Below are positions 7,782 through 17,421 of a stretch of DNA of 64,000 nucleotides, one piece after another. The stretch lies in contig JALHRD010000023.1 of assembly GCA_022841625.1 (NCBI GenBank), forward strand, positions 1 to 64,000, written 5' to 3'. A program made the translations under genes and the position numbers. This DNA comes from Xanthobacteraceae bacterium (GTDB lineage Bacteria > Pseudomonadota > Alphaproteobacteria > Rhizobiales > Xanthobacteraceae). Numbering within the stretch: position 1 is the first letter of the stretch; each line of letters opens with the position of its first letter. The notes below the pieces were generated by a model, which saw only the letters and a program-made list of their open reading frames with translations, searched no databases and was not told where the DNA came from.

Positions 7782-8369
7782 ATGCAGCCCGCCCGGGATC
7801 CATCGCTCACATCCTATTACGTCACCGATACGTTCTATCGCGCACTGGTGGCGAGCTTTGCCGATTGGCAGCGCGACGATCGGGCGGTGACCGATGTCGC
7901 CGAACGCGAGCGTTTTCGCGCACTGATCGAACGCGAGGCGCGGCTGCTCGATCAGCTCAATTTCGACGATTGGCTCGCAATGTATGCGCCCGAATGCATC
8001 TATTGGGTGCCGGGCACGCCGGATGGCGGCGACCCGCGTCGCGAGATCGCGATCTCGTTCGACGACCGCCGCCGCATGGAGGATCGCATCTATCGGCTGC
8101 GCACCGGCTATGCCTGGTCGCAGGCGCCGAAGTCGCGCACGGTGCGGATGGTTTCGAACGTCGAGGTGTTCAAGACCGCAAGCGCTGACCGGCGCATGGT
8201 GCGTTCGAATTTTCTGATCAGCGAATTTCGCCCGGACGGCATTCGCTTTCTGTCGGGCTGGTGCGGCCACCGTTTTGTCGAGTGCAATGGCCGATGGGAC
8301 ATCGAAGTGCGTCAAGTCAATCTGATCGACTGCGACCAGAACCTGCGCAACCCAAGCATTGTAATTTAG
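7782..8369 (+). CDS. Ring-hydroxylating dioxygenase, beta subunit
   Basis: This 195 aa protein has the NTF2/SnoaL-like cone fold of dioxygenase small subunits: an N-terminal helix with EREARLLDQLNFDDWLAMYAPECIYWVPG, the conserved DDRRRMEDRIYRLRTGYAWSQ segment and a C-terminal sheet ending RWDIEVRQVNLIDC. Small subunits mainly assemble the alpha3beta3 hexamer. The start is the ATG after the REP-like element; the ribosome site is weak, so translation may depend on the alpha subunit. Its stop codon overlaps that of convergent ampD by three bases. Confidence 0.88.
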   Translation: MQPARDPSLTSYYVTDTFYRALVASFADWQRDDRAVTDVAERERFRALIEREARLLDQLNFDDWLAMYAPECIYWVPGTPDGGDPRREIAISFDDRRRMEDRIYRLRTGYAWSQAPKSRTVRMVSNVEVFKTASADRRMVRSNFLISEFRPDGIRFLSGWCGHRFVECNGRWDIEVRQVNLIDCDQNLRNPSIVI

Positions 8370-9172
8370 CGGCGGTTCGGCGCGGGCTTGACGGTCGGGC
8401 GCGTCGCGCGCGCGGCCAGCAGCGCGCCGAGCGTTGCAACCGTCGAGATGTCGGCGATTCCGTCGACGCGGGCGGGACGGAAATGGCGCTGGAACGCGGC
8501 GACCACCGCCATGGTCTCGGAGTCGTAATGGCCGGAGCTCGCAATGCCGTATCCGAAGTTGCGCAGCGACATCTGTAGGGTTTCGACTTCCGCATCGCGG
8601 TCGCCCAAGACGAAGATGCGGCCGCTATTGTTGATCGGCGCCGGCTTGACCCACAGGCCGACGCCGGAATCGTGCAGCAGCCGCCAGGGGAATTTTTCGC
8701 CGGGGTCGGATTTGCGCGCGGGCGCGATATCGGAATGCCCGAGCACGCGTTCGGGTGCGATGTTGTGGCGGGTGAAGATACCGCGGCACAAGGCGATCAG
8801 TGCTGCGATCTGCCGCCGCGGAAAATCGGGATAGCCGTAGTCATGGCCGGGGTTTGCGATCTCGATGCCGATCGAACAGGAATTGATGTCGGTCTCGCCG
8901 GCCCAGCTCGACACGCCGGCGTGCCAAGCGCGCCGGGATTCCGGAACGCATTGGATAATGTGACCGTCTTCCATGACGACATAGTGAGCGGAGACGTCGC
9001 TCGCGGGCGAGCATAAATGCTCCAGCGCAATCCGCGAGTCGCGCATGCCGGTATAGTGCAGCACCACCATGTCGGGTTTGGCAGCGCCCTTGCGTTCGCC
9101 ATGGTTGGGCGACGCCCTGACTTCGGCGACAACACAAGAATCCGGACGGAATTCTGACACGAGCATAACCAT
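8366..9172 (-). CDS. ampD: N-acetylmuramoyl-L-alanine amidase, AmpD-like with PG-binding domain
   Basis: This 268 aa zinc amidase cleaves the MurNAc-L-Ala bond of peptidoglycan or its recycled fragments. Amidase_2 domain: zinc His39 in VVLHYTG, the SAHYVV and RRAWHAGVSSW blocks, and GHSDIAPARKSDPG supplying the second zinc His and a catalytic region. A C-terminal peptidoglycan-binding type 1 domain (LGDRDAEVETLQMSLRNFGYG onward) makes it a longer, wall-binding form. No signal peptide is evident from the MVMLVSEF start, consistent with a cytosolic recycling enzyme, although the start is not well defined. It is divergent from mraZ, a common neighbour in Rhizobiales. Confidence 0.85.
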   Translation of the reverse strand: MVMLVSEFRPDSCVVAEVRASPNHGERKGAAKPDMVVLHYTGMRDSRIALEHLCSPASDVSAHYVVMEDGHIIQCVPESRRAWHAGVSSWAGETDINSCSIGIEIANPGHDYGYPDFPRRQIAALIALCRGIFTRHNIAPERVLGHSDIAPARKSDPGEKFPWRLLHDSGVGLWVKPAPINNSGRIFVLGDRDAEVETLQMSLRNFGYGIASSGHYDSETMAVVAAFQRHFRPARVDGIADISTVATLGALLAARATRPTVKPAPNRR

Positions 9173-9498
9173 ACGCGGACACCGAAATTGTTCGATGAGC
9201 CGGCTGGCGTGACGCGTTACATGAACGCCGCGGCGGAAAAGTACGAAATGAGTGTGCAGAAACCAGCTTCGCGCCACAAGCATTGCGGCCGACATCGCCG
9301 CGTCGGGCGAACCGCAACTGTGGATATGTCGTGGCAGTCTGTGGATATCGGACAGCCGGGTGGCGGTTGCCGGTTCCATACCCGGCGCGAAGATTCGCCG
9401 CCGACCGCGGACCCTCAACCATTCCTTAAGCGCCAGGGCCGTTAATGAGCTGTTGCCACCGCCGGCGAGGGCGACCGCGCCGGCCCATGCCGGCTGGA

Positions 9499-9541
9499 TT
9501 GACGCCCAATAAATCCCATGATAGCCCATTATATCCCATAC
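9499..9541 (+). promoter_or_regulatory. MraZ-type operator with 10-bp-periodic repeats
   Basis: In the 475-base ampD-mraZ gap, CCCA occurs at 9505, 9515, 9525 and 9535, exactly 10 bases apart; on the other strand these are four TGGG boxes. TGGG-type repeats with 5-base spacers are the known recognition motif of MraZ, the repressor of dcw operons. A TTGACG -35-like element (9499-9504) touches the array, but no convincing -10 was found. The rest of the gap (9173-9498) shows nothing I can support. Confidence 0.75.
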
Positions 9542-9647
9542 GGTACGGCTGGTCGGCCTGCTGGCTTGGGAGAGGTCGCTGCGCCCTCGGCCATTTCAAG
9601 GCCGCGCGGTGCCGCGCCGCAGGCGGTGGGTCGGTCGAAGGGGCGTC

Positions 9648-10127
9648 ATGGACCGCTTTGTTTCCCATTACATGCTGCGGCTCGACGCCAAGGGCCGCGT
9701 TTCGATCCCGGCGTCGTTTCGCGCGGTATTGGCGCGCGATGGGTTCGACGGGCTTTATTGCTATCCGGCGCTCGACCGGCCGGCGCTCGATGCCGGCGGC
9801 AATGCGCTGCTCAAGGAAATCGAGACGCTGATCGAGCGCTTTGCACCGTATTCGGAGGAGCGCGAGCAGTTCTCCGCAACGCTCTATGGGACCAGCGAAA
9901 TCCTCAAAGTCGACGGCGAGGGCCGGGTGGTGCTGACCGAGCCGTTGAAGTCGCATGCCGGCATTGCGGACGCAGTGGCGTTCGCGGGCCATGGCCACAA
10001 GTTTCAGATCTGGGAGCCGGAACGCTTTCGCGCGGAACTCGCGGAGGCCACCGAGAAGGTTCGCGCGCTCAAAAAGCAACTCGGCGCCCGGGTATCGGCG
10101 GAGGGTCCGCACGGAGCGCGGGAATGA
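9648..10127 (+). CDS. mraZ: Transcriptional regulator MraZ
   Basis: First gene of the dcw cluster, 159 aa. It has two tandem AbrB-like swapped-hairpin domains, visible as [13 protein letters not shown] (about residues 13-25) and [18 protein letters not shown] (about 87-104). The start is the ATG with AAGGGG seven bases upstream, giving [13 protein letters not shown], the usual N-terminus. MraZ forms a ring that binds repeats ahead of its own gene and represses the operon; four such repeats lie about 105-145 bases upstream. The stop overlaps the rsmH start. Confidence 0.93.
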   Translation: MDRFVSHYMLRLDAKGRVSIPASFRAVLARDGFDGLYCYPALDRPALDAGGNALLKEIETLIERFAPYSEEREQFSATLYGTSEILKVDGEGRVVLTEPLKSHAGIADAVAFAGHGHKFQIWEPERFRAELAEATEKVRALKKQLGARVSAEGPHGARE

Positions 10128-11176
10128 TGACGAGCCGCGGCGGCGGGCAACCGCCGGCCGATGGCGGACTGGCTCGTCACATTCCTGTGCTCGGCGGCCC
10201 TGCGTTGGAGTTTCTCAACGTCCGCGCCGGCGGCGTCTATATCGACGCGACCTTTGGCGCCGGCGGTTACGCGCGCGCGATTCTCGCAACCGCAAACTGC
10301 AAGGTGATTGGGATCGATCGCGACCAGCAGGCCATCGCTGGCGGTTTCGATCTGGTGGCGGACGCGCAAGGCCGGTTGGTGCTGATCGAGGATCGCTTCT
10401 CCCAGGTCGCGGACGTCGCGCGCGCCTGCGGCCACGACGCAGTCGATGGGGTCGTGTTCGATGTCGGGGTGTCGTCGATGCAGCTCGACGAGGCTGCGCG
10501 CGGCTTTTCATTCCGTTTCGACGGCCCGCTGGACATGCGGATGGGCGGCGCGGGGCCGAGCGCGGCCGATGTGGTCGCGCATGCGAGCGAGCGCAATCTC
10601 GCCGCGATCATTGCAACGCTCGGCGAGGAGCGGCACGCCCGCGCGGTCGCTCGCGCCATTGTGCGCGCCCGAGAGCAAGCGCCGATCAAGACTACCGGCG
10701 CATTGGCGGACATCGTCGGCCGCATTGTCCATGCGCGACCCGGCGCCATTCATCCGGCGACCCGCACGTTTCAGGCGCTGCGCATCTTCGTCAACGAGGA
10801 ACTCGACGAACTTGTCGCCGGGCTGCACGCCGCCGAGGACATCTTGCGGCCGGGCGGGCGGCTGGTCGCGGTGTCGTTTCACTCGCTTGAGGACCGCATC
10901 GTTAAATCGTTCCTTGCCGCGCGCGGTCGTCGCAGCGCCGGTTCGCGTCACGCGCCGGAAGCGATTCATGAGCCGGCAAGCTTCCGCATTCTCACCAGCC
11001 GGCCGGTCGTGGCCGATGACGCCGAAGCCACGGCCAATCCGCGCGCGCGCTCCGCCAAATTGCGCGCTGCCGAACGGATCGATGCGCCGGCCGGCGCATC
11101 GATCGCCGACGCGCTCTTGCCACGACTGCCGTCGCTTGCCGACGCCCTGCGCGAAACGACGGGGCGCCGATCATGA
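10124..11176 (+). CDS. rsmH: 16S rRNA (cytosine-N4) methyltransferase RsmH
   Basis: This 350 aa SAM-dependent enzyme (MraW) methylates N4 of C1402 in 16S rRNA. Motifs: HIPVL near the N-terminus, the SAM motif [46 protein letters not shown], the helical insert ending [13 protein letters not shown], and the C-terminal [14 protein letters not shown]. The start codon ATG at 10124 overlaps the mraZ stop (ATGATGA, with a second ATG at 10127), preceded by GGAG. Reading frame is open further upstream but that part overlaps mraZ and is not conserved. Confidence 0.94.
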   Translation: MMTSRGGGQPPADGGLARHIPVLGGPALEFLNVRAGGVYIDATFGAGGYARAILATANCKVIGIDRDQQAIAGGFDLVADAQGRLVLIEDRFSQVADVARACGHDAVDGVVFDVGVSSMQLDEAARGFSFRFDGPLDMRMGGAGPSAADVVAHASERNLAAIIATLGEERHARAVARAIVRAREQAPIKTTGALADIVGRIVHARPGAIHPATRTFQALRIFVNEELDELVAGLHAAEDILRPGGRLVAVSFHSLEDRIVKSFLAARGRRSAGSRHAPEAIHEPASFRILTSRPVVADDAEATANPRARSAKLRAAERIDAPAGASIADALLPRLPSLADALRETTGRRS

Positions 11177-11559
11177 TGCGCGTCCTCAATTTTCTGGTCA
11201 TCGCCGCACTCGTCGCAGCGGCGGCGCATGTCTACAGGATCAAGTTCGAATCGACGCGACAAATGGAGCGTATCGCCGAACTGCGTACGGAAATCAGGCG
11301 AGAGCAGGACACGATTGCCACCCTGCGCGCGGAATGGTCGAAGCTCGATACCCCGGCGCGCATCCAAGAACTTGCCATCCGTCATCTTCAGCTCAAGCCA
11401 GTCGATCCACGGCAATTCGACACGCTGCGAAACTTGCCGGCGCGTCCATCCGTTCTCACGGTGCCGATGACGGACGATCCGATCGCAGCGCTGCTTGAAA
11501 GTTCCGATGCGCTTGAAATTCCAACTTCAAGCATTCCGGCCCCACGCGTTCGGAGGTAG
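11173..11559 (+). CDS. ftsL: Cell division protein FtsL-like
   Basis: This 128 aa protein has the FtsL layout: a short cytoplasmic N-terminus, one membrane helix (about residues 5-20) and a periplasmic heptad-type coiled coil (about 22-70: [27 protein letters not shown]), then the [11 protein letters not shown] block typical of FtsL. FtsL joins FtsB and FtsQ in the divisome and activates FtsWI. The start overlaps rsmH by four bases and the stop is three bases before ftsI. FtsL sequences are poorly conserved, so position carries much of the call. Confidence 0.85.
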   Translation: MMRVLNFLVIAALVAAAAHVYRIKFESTRQMERIAELRTEIRREQDTIATLRAEWSKLDTPARIQELAIRHLQLKPVDPRQFDTLRNLPARPSVLTVPMTDDPIAALLESSDALEIPTSSIPAPRVRR

Positions 11560-11562
11560 GCC

Positions 11563-13317
11563 ATGCAGTTGTCCGCGTTGGAAAAGCCCGGCTGCGAAAC
11601 GCCGAAGTTCTGGCGCCGGTGGTCATTGCGCAAGCTATTCAGCGGCAGCGGGCAGCCGGTCGATCGAGCGACCAAGGCGCGGGCGCGGATCGTCCTCGCA
11701 ATTATGGTGTTCGGCCTTTGCTATGCGGTCATCGCAGGCAGGCTGGTCCTGTATGCGACCAGCGACAATACGACGGTCCGTCGTTCGTATTCGGCCGATG
11801 CGGTGGCGACGGCGCGCCCTGACATTCTCGATCGCAATGGCGAGGTTCTTGCCGTCGATGTGCGGGCGCCATCGCTCTACGGCGAGCCGCACCGCATCGT
11901 CGATAAGGATGAGGCAGTCGAATTGCTCGCGACCGTAATACCAGATCTCGATGTCGCCGAGGTACGCGAACGATTGTCTTCGCGCCGCCGCTTCGTCTGG
12001 CTGCGGCGTGAGATCACGCCTGCCCAGCGTCAGGAAATCCATCGTCTGGGGCTGCCCGGCATCGGCTTCATGCACGAGAACAAGCGCGTCTATCCGTCGG
12101 GACCGCTAATGTCGCATTTGCTTGGCCACGTTAACATCGACAACCAGGGCATTGCCGGTATCGAGAAATGGCTCGACAGTCGCGGGCTTGCCGACCTGCA
12201 TCTCGCTGGGCTGGCGCGTGATCGTTTGCAAAAGCCGGTGGAACTCGCGGTCGACATGCGGGTGCAGCATGCGCTGCGCGATGAATTGCTTAAGGCGCGG
12301 ACCAAGTACAAGGCGCAGGCCGCAGCCGGTCTGGTGCTCGATGCGCGGACCGGTGAGATCGTCTCGATGGTGTCGGTGCCGGACTACGACCCGAATAGCC
12401 CGCGCGAGGCGCTCGATCCCAGCCGCATCAATCGGCTCACCACCGGCGTCTACGAGATGGGTTCGACTTTTAAGGCGCTTACTTTGGCGATGGCGCTCGA
12501 TTCCGGCCGGATGAATCTGAACTCGATGTTCGATGCACGCACGCCGCTGCAATACGGCAAGCACACGATCAACGATTATCGCGGGCAGAAGCGCATGCTG
12601 TCGATGTCGGAAGTGTTCACCTATTCGTCGAACATCGGCACGGCGCGCATGGCCTTGGCGCTCGGCGTCGAGCACCACAAGCAATTCCTGCGTCGGCTCG
12701 GCCAACTCGATCGGTTGCGCACCGAATTGCCCGAAAGCGCCGAGCCCTTGGTGCCGCGCCGCTGGGAGGAACTGAACACGGTGACGATTGCCTTCGGCCA
12801 CGGGCTGTCGGTGTCGCCCTTGCAGGCGATGATGGCCAATGCGGCTTTGGTGAACGGGGGTCTTTTGATCCCGCCGACCTTCCACAAGCGCAGCGAAGAA
12901 GAGGCAATGCAGATTGCGACTCGCGTTCTTAAGCCCGATTCCAGCGAGAAGATGCGCTATCTGATGCGGCTTAACGCCGAAACCGGCACCGCCAAACGCG
13001 CCGATGTTGAGGGCTTTTATGTCGGCGGCAAAACCGGAACCTCTGAAAAGGTCGTCAACGGCCGCTATTCGAAGACCCGGCTGCTCAATACCTTCACAGC
13101 GGTCTTCCCAGCCGACAAACCGCGCTATCTCCTGCTTGTCATGCTCGATGAGCCGCAGATAATCCCGGAGACCAATGGTTACGCCACCTCGGGCTGGAAT
13201 GCGGCGCCGACCGCCGGCTTAATTATTGCACGCATCGCGCCGTTGCTCTCGATCGCTCCGCGTTTCGATCTGCCGCCGGCGGAGAAGTTAATATTGGCGA
13301 GCGCGCGGATTCGTTGA
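11563..13317 (+). CDS. ftsI: Septal peptidoglycan transpeptidase FtsI (PBP3)
   Basis: A 584 aa class B penicillin-binding protein. It has a cytoplasmic tail, a membrane helix (about residues 43-65), an N-terminal pedestal domain with the [13 protein letters not shown] block, and a transpeptidase domain with the catalytic tetrad S301-T-F-K304, the SSN motif in VFTYSSNIG, and KTGT in GGKTGTSEK. It cross-links septal peptidoglycan in complex with FtsW. The gene follows ftsL by three bases. After it comes a 127-base gap with a palindrome before murE. Confidence 0.95.
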   Translation: MQLSALEKPGCETPKFWRRWSLRKLFSGSGQPVDRATKARARIVLAIMVFGLCYAVIAGRLVLYATSDNTTVRRSYSADAVATARPDILDRNGEVLAVDVRAPSLYGEPHRIVDKDEAVELLATVIPDLDVAEVRERLSSRRRFVWLRREITPAQRQEIHRLGLPGIGFMHENKRVYPSGPLMSHLLGHVNIDNQGIAGIEKWLDSRGLADLHLAGLARDRLQKPVELAVDMRVQHALRDELLKARTKYKAQAAAGLVLDARTGEIVSMVSVPDYDPNSPREALDPSRINRLTTGVYEMGSTFKALTLAMALDSGRMNLNSMFDARTPLQYGKHTINDYRGQKRMLSMSEVFTYSSNIGTARMALALGVEHHKQFLRRLGQLDRLRTELPESAEPLVPRRWEELNTVTIAFGHGLSVSPLQAMMANAALVNGGLLIPPTFHKRSEEEAMQIATRVLKPDSSEKMRYLMRLNAETGTAKRADVEGFYVGGKTGTSEKVVNGRYSKTRLLNTFTAVFPADKPRYLLLVMLDEPQIIPETNGYATSGWNAAPTAGLIIARIAPLLSIAPRFDLPPAEKLILASARIR

Positions 13318-13381
13318 CATCGCGACGGAATTGCTTGATGGCCATTCGCGACCGACGCGAGAAGGTGCTAGTGTGATGCAA

Positions 13382-13420
13382 GCTCCGTTACCCTCCCCGG
13401 GAGGGGGAGTATGACGGAGC
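13382..13420. repeat. 39-base GC-rich palindrome between ftsI and murE
   Basis: GCTCCGT (13382-13388) pairs with ACGGAGC (13414-13420), and an inner CTCCCC pairs with GGGGAG. It is the only sizeable gap in the tightly packed mraZ-murD block. It resembles a short dispersed palindrome and would form a strong hairpin in the transcript; there is no T run, so it is probably not an intrinsic terminator. Confidence 0.65.
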
Positions 13421-13444
13421 AAGCGGCGGAAAACGTGCGTCACG

Positions 13445-14899
13445 ATGAACCTTGCCAAGCTTCTTACTGTCGATGCTGTCAGCGATGCTCGGTTTGCGGG
13501 CCTCGACATCCGTGCGATTACCGCTGACAGCCGAAAAGTCGCGCCCAATAGCCTGTTCGTGGCGGTGGCGGGGACCAGGGACGACGGTCTGCGTTTCGTC
13601 AAGGACGCAGCGGCCGCCGGAGCGGTCGCAATCATGGCGGAAAAAGTGCCGCCGCTGCCGCTGCCCGATGGCGTTGCCTTTGTGCGTGTCGGCAATGCGC
13701 GTCGCGCGCTCGCGATCGCCGCGTCGCGACTGTTCAAGTACCAGCCGGAGACCATTGCGGCTGTCACCGGCACTAGCGGCAAGACCTCGGTTGCAGCTTT
13801 CACGCGTCAGATCTGGCAGGCGACTGGGGAGGCCGCGGCGAGCATCGGCACCATCGGCTTGGTGGCGCCGGGACGCGAAGTCTATGGATCGCTGACCACG
13901 CCGGATCCGGTTGCGCTGCATCAATCGTTGGACAAGCTTGCGCGCGACGACGTGACTCATCTGGTGCTGGAGGCCTCGTCGCACGGTCTCGACCAGTTCC
14001 GGCTCGATGGCGTGCGCATCGCAGCCGGCGCGTTCACCAATATCAGCCGCGATCATCTCGACTATCATCCGACATTCGAGGCCTATCTCGCCGCCAAGCT
14101 CCGCCTGTTTAGCGATCTCGTGCAGCCCCGCGGCGCGGCGGTGATCGTCGCCGACCACGCGCATGCGAATGTTGTGGTCGCGGCTGCGAAGGAGCGCCGT
14201 CTGCGGTTGCTGACGGTCGGTCGGCAGGGGGAGGGCATCCGCCTCGAGGACAGTACCGTCGAGGGATTCGCGCAAGTTCTTAAGCTGACCCATGCCGGCA
14301 CCCGTTACACGGTGCGGCTGCCGCTGGTTGGCGGTTTTCAGGTTGAGAATGCATTGACCGCGGCGGGCCTTGCGATTGCAACCGGCAGCGAACCGCGCGC
14401 GGTGTTCGCCGCGCTTGAATCCTTGCAGGGGGCGAAGGGCCGCCTTGATCTTGCCGGCGAGCGCGACGGTGCGCCAATTTTTGTCGACTACGCCCATAAG
14501 CCGGATGCGCTCGCCAAGGCGCTCGAAGCGTTGCGGCCCTATACCTCGCGGCAGCTCATTGTGGTGTTCGGATGCGGCGGTGACCGCGATGCCGGCAAGC
14601 GCCCGATGATGGGGGCGATCGCCACCGAAAAGGCCGACCGCGTCATCGTGACTGACGATAATCCGCGCAGTGAACAACCGGCGGCGATCCGTGCGGAAAT
14701 CCTTAAGGCCGCGCCGGGGGCCGTCGAGATTGCCGATCGCGGCGAGGCCATTGCCCGCAGCATCGCCGAATTGCGCCGTGGCGATGTATTGCTGATTGCC
14801 GGCAAGGGCCACGAAACCGGCCAGATTGTCGGCAACCAAACGCTGCCGTTCAGCGATCATGAGGCGGTCGCTGCCGCGTTACGGGATAGGCCGGCATGA
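13445..14899 (+). CDS. murE: UDP-MurNAc-tripeptide synthetase MurE (meso-DAP type)
   Basis: This 484 aa cytoplasmic Mur ligase adds the third residue to UDP-MurNAc-L-Ala-D-Glu. It shows the N-terminal UDP-binding part (ITADSRKVAPNSLFVA), the ATP loop AVTGTSGKTSVA, central-domain SLTTPDPVALH and EASSHGLDQ, and VDYAHKPDAL. The DNPR motif in VTDDNPRSE is the signature of enzymes that use meso-diaminopimelate. The motif GKGHE lies near the C-terminus. The stop overlaps the murF start by four bases. Confidence 0.95.
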   Translation: MNLAKLLTVDAVSDARFAGLDIRAITADSRKVAPNSLFVAVAGTRDDGLRFVKDAAAAGAVAIMAEKVPPLPLPDGVAFVRVGNARRALAIAASRLFKYQPETIAAVTGTSGKTSVAAFTRQIWQATGEAAASIGTIGLVAPGREVYGSLTTPDPVALHQSLDKLARDDVTHLVLEASSHGLDQFRLDGVRIAAGAFTNISRDHLDYHPTFEAYLAAKLRLFSDLVQPRGAAVIVADHAHANVVVAAAKERRLRLLTVGRQGEGIRLEDSTVEGFAQVLKLTHAGTRYTVRLPLVGGFQVENALTAAGLAIATGSEPRAVFAALESLQGAKGRLDLAGERDGAPIFVDYAHKPDALAKALEALRPYTSRQLIVVFGCGGDRDAGKRPMMGAIATEKADRVIVTDDNPRSEQPAAIRAEILKAAPGAVEIADRGEAIARSIAELRRGDVLLIAGKGHETGQIVGNQTLPFSDHEAVAAALRDRPA

Positions 14900-16332
14900 G
14901 CAGTACGCAGCTTTGGACTGTCGATGCGATGGCGCAAGCCATGCGCGCCACCCGCAGCGGGCCGCTGCCGGCGTCAATCACAGGTATTTCCATCGATAGC
15001 CGCAGCATCGGTCCGGGTGAGGCGTTTTTTGCGATCAAGGGCGACGCGCGCGACGGACACGAATTCGTCGCCTTGGCGCTCGCCAGTGGCGCCGGGCTGG
15101 CGGTGGTCGCGGCCGATAAACGTGCCGCATTGCCAACCGATGCGCCGCTGCTGGCGGTGCCGGATGTGCTTGAAGGGCTGCGCGATCTGGCCCGCGCGGC
15201 GCGTACGCGCGCACATGCTAAAATCATCGGTGTCACCGGATCGGTCGGCAAGACCGGTACCAAGGATGCCCTGCGGCATGTGCTTGCTTCTTCGGGCGAG
15301 ACGCATGCCTCGGTGGCTTCTTACAATAATCATTGGGGGGTGCCGCTGTCGCTGGCACGCTGCCCTGCCAGCGCGCAGTTTGCCGTGTTCGAGATGGGCA
15401 TGAATCATGCTGGGGAGATCGAGCCTTTGTCGCGCCTGGTGCAGCCGCACATTGCGATCATTACCACCATTGCGCCCGTGCATCTTGAGCAACTCGGTAC
15501 CATCGAGGCGATTGCCGACGCCAAGGCGGAAATCTTCCGTGGCCTCGTCCCGGGCGGAGCCGCGGTGATCAACCGGGATATTCCGCAATACGGCCAGCTC
15601 GCGCGCGCGGCCAAGCAGGCGGGTGCGCGTGTCGTATCGTTTGGCGAGCATGCCGAGGCCGATGCCCGTTTGTTGGCATCGTCGCTGCATCCGGATTGCT
15701 CGACCGCGCAGGCGAATGTCCTTGGCACCGACGTGACCTATAAAATCGGCGCGGCCGGGCATCATGTGGTGGTGAATTCGCTCGCGGTGTTAGCCGCGGT
15801 CTCGCTTGCCGGCGCGGATCTGGCGCGTTCGGCGCTTGCCCTTGCCAGCCTCACGCCGCCCGCCGGGCGCGGTACGCGCAACGTACTCGACTTGCCGGGC
15901 GGGCGCGCGCTGTTGATCGACGAGAGTTACAACGCCAATCCTGCTTCCATGCGGGCGGCATTGGCGCTGCTTGGTCAAGCGGAAGTCGTGGGACGGGGCC
16001 GTCGCATCGCCGTGCTAGGCGATATGCTGGAACTTGGGCCCCGCGCGGCCGACCTGCATCGCGATCTGGTCGAATTCGTGGTCGATCAGGACATAGACTT
16101 GGTTTTCTGCTGCGGTTCGTTGATGCATTCGCTGTGGGAAGCCCTTTCCTCCGAGCGCCGGGGCGGCTATGCGAAGGACACAGCGGCGCTTGAAGCCCAG
16201 GTGCTCGCCGCCATTCGCCCCGGCGATGCCATCATGGTCAAGGGATCGCTCGGATCGCGAATGGGCCCAATCGTCAAGGCGCTGGAGCGACACTATTCCC
16301 GCAACGCATTCGCGGCGCCGAGCCGAGGTTGA
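14896..16332 (+). CDS. murF: UDP-MurNAc-pentapeptide synthetase MurF
   Basis: This 478 aa Mur ligase adds D-Ala-D-Ala to the UDP-MurNAc tripeptide. Key marks: N-terminal GISIDSRSIGPGEAFFAIKG, the ATP loop GVTGSVGKTGTKD, the SYNNHWGVPL and FEMGMNHAGEI blocks, and the C-terminal LIDESYNANPASM followed by VLGDMLELG. The length is normal. It overlaps murE by four bases and is followed by mraY after three bases. The D-Ala-D-Ala donor is made by ddl in the second dcw block. Confidence 0.95.
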   Translation: MSSTQLWTVDAMAQAMRATRSGPLPASITGISIDSRSIGPGEAFFAIKGDARDGHEFVALALASGAGLAVVAADKRAALPTDAPLLAVPDVLEGLRDLARAARTRAHAKIIGVTGSVGKTGTKDALRHVLASSGETHASVASYNNHWGVPLSLARCPASAQFAVFEMGMNHAGEIEPLSRLVQPHIAIITTIAPVHLEQLGTIEAIADAKAEIFRGLVPGGAAVINRDIPQYGQLARAAKQAGARVVSFGEHAEADARLLASSLHPDCSTAQANVLGTDVTYKIGAAGHHVVVNSLAVLAAVSLAGADLARSALALASLTPPAGRGTRNVLDLPGGRALLIDESYNANPASMRAALALLGQAEVVGRGRRIAVLGDMLELGPRAADLHRDLVEFVVDQDIDLVFCCGSLMHSLWEALSSERRGGYAKDTAALEAQVLAAIRPGDAIMVKGSLGSRMGPIVKALERHYSRNAFAAPSRG

Positions 16333-16335
16333 TCG

Positions 16336-17421
16336 ATGCTTTACTGGCTGTCGTTCCTTTCAGATCAAATTAATCCGCTCAATGTGTTCCGCTATATTAC
16401 CGTGCGCACCGGCGGTGCGATGATAACCGCGCTGGTTTTCGTGTTTCTGTTTGGGCCGCGGATCATCGACAAGCTTCGGTCCTTGCAAGGCAAAGGACAG
16501 CCAATCCGCACCGATGGGCCGCAGTCCCATCTCGTGACCAAGAAAGGCACGCCCACCATGGGCGGGCTGATGATGTTGCTCGGTATCGTGGTGGCGACGC
16601 TGCTATGGGCCAATCCGGCAAATCGGTATGTTTGGATTGTGCTGGGCGTGACGCTGACGTTCGGCGCGATCGGCTTTTACGACGACTATCTCAAGGTCAC
16701 GCGCCAGACCCATGCAGGTTTTTCCGGCAAGATTCGCTTTGCCATCGAGATTCTGGTTGCAATGGTCGCCTGCTATTTCTTCGTTTCGCTAGGTCGCGAG
16801 CCGTTCGCTTCGTCGATGACGTTCCCATTCTTCAAGGATCTTCTGTTGCCGTTGGGATGGTTCTTTCTTGTGTTCGGCGCGTTCGTGATCGTTGGCGCCG
16901 GCAATGCGGTGAACTTGACCGACGGCCTTGATGGGCTTGCCATTGTTCCCGTGATCATCGTGGCGCTGAGCTTCGGTTTCATTGCCTACCTTGCCGGCAA
17001 CGTGTCGTTGTCGGACTATCTGCAAATTCACTATGTGGCGGGCACTGGCGAACTCGCGGTTCTATGCGGCGCCGTGATCGGGGCCGGGCTTGGATTTCTC
17101 TGGTTCAATGCGCCGCCGGCCTCGATCTTCATGGGCGACACCGGCTCGCTCGCGCTGGGCGGTTTGATCGGATCGGTCGCGGTCGCCACCAAGCACGAGA
17201 TCGTGCTGGCGGTGGTGGGCGGGCTGTTCGTGCTGGAGGCGGTTTCCGTGATCGTGCAGGTGGTGTCGTTCAAGCTCACCGGCAAGCGTGTGTTCCGCAT
17301 GGCGCCGCTGCATCACCACTTCGAGCAGAAGGGCTGGACGGAACCGCAGATCGTGATCCGGTTCTGGATCATCGCGGTTGTCCTGGCGCTCATCGGCCTG
17401 TCCACGCTGAAGCTGCGCTGA
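16336..17421 (+). CDS. mraY: Phospho-MurNAc-pentapeptide transferase MraY
   Basis: A 361 aa integral membrane enzyme that makes lipid I from UDP-MurNAc-pentapeptide and undecaprenyl phosphate. About ten membrane helices are visible. Signature blocks are [18 protein letters not shown] (catalytic aspartates), [13 protein letters not shown] (magnesium site), [12 protein letters not shown] and the cytoplasmic histidine block [14 protein letters not shown]. All are intact. The final base of its stop is the first base of the murD start codon. Confidence 0.96.
   Translation: MLYWLSFLSDQINPLNVFRYITVRTGGAMITALVFVFLFGPRIIDKLRSLQGKGQPIRTDGPQSHLVTKKGTPTMGGLMMLLGIVVATLLWANPANRYVWIVLGVTLTFGAIGFYDDYLKVTRQTHAGFSGKIRFAIEILVAMVACYFFVSLGREPFASSMTFPFFKDLLLPLGWFFLVFGAFVIVGAGNAVNLTDGLDGLAIVPVIIVALSFGFIAYLAGNVSLSDYLQIHYVAGTGELAVLCGAVIGAGLGFLWFNAPPASIFMGDTGSLALGGLIGSVAVATKHEIVLAVVGGLFVLEAVSVIVQVVSFKLTGKRVFRMAPLHHHFEQKGWTEPQIVIRFWIIAVVLALIGLSTLKLR

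Noticed and set aside
7421-8188. Open frame of 255 codons linking the end of the Rieske alpha gene to the beta gene
   Set aside because: It reads the REP-like element and an alternative frame of both subunits; composition is Arg/Ala shadow coding.
13382-13420. Palindrome after ftsI considered as an intrinsic terminator
   Set aside because: No T run on either side and the following gene belongs to the same cluster; kept only as a repeat.
13388-14860. 490-codon open frame on the minus strand opposite murE
   Set aside because: Shadow of murE; murE motifs including DNPR are intact and no ribosome site supports the antisense frame.
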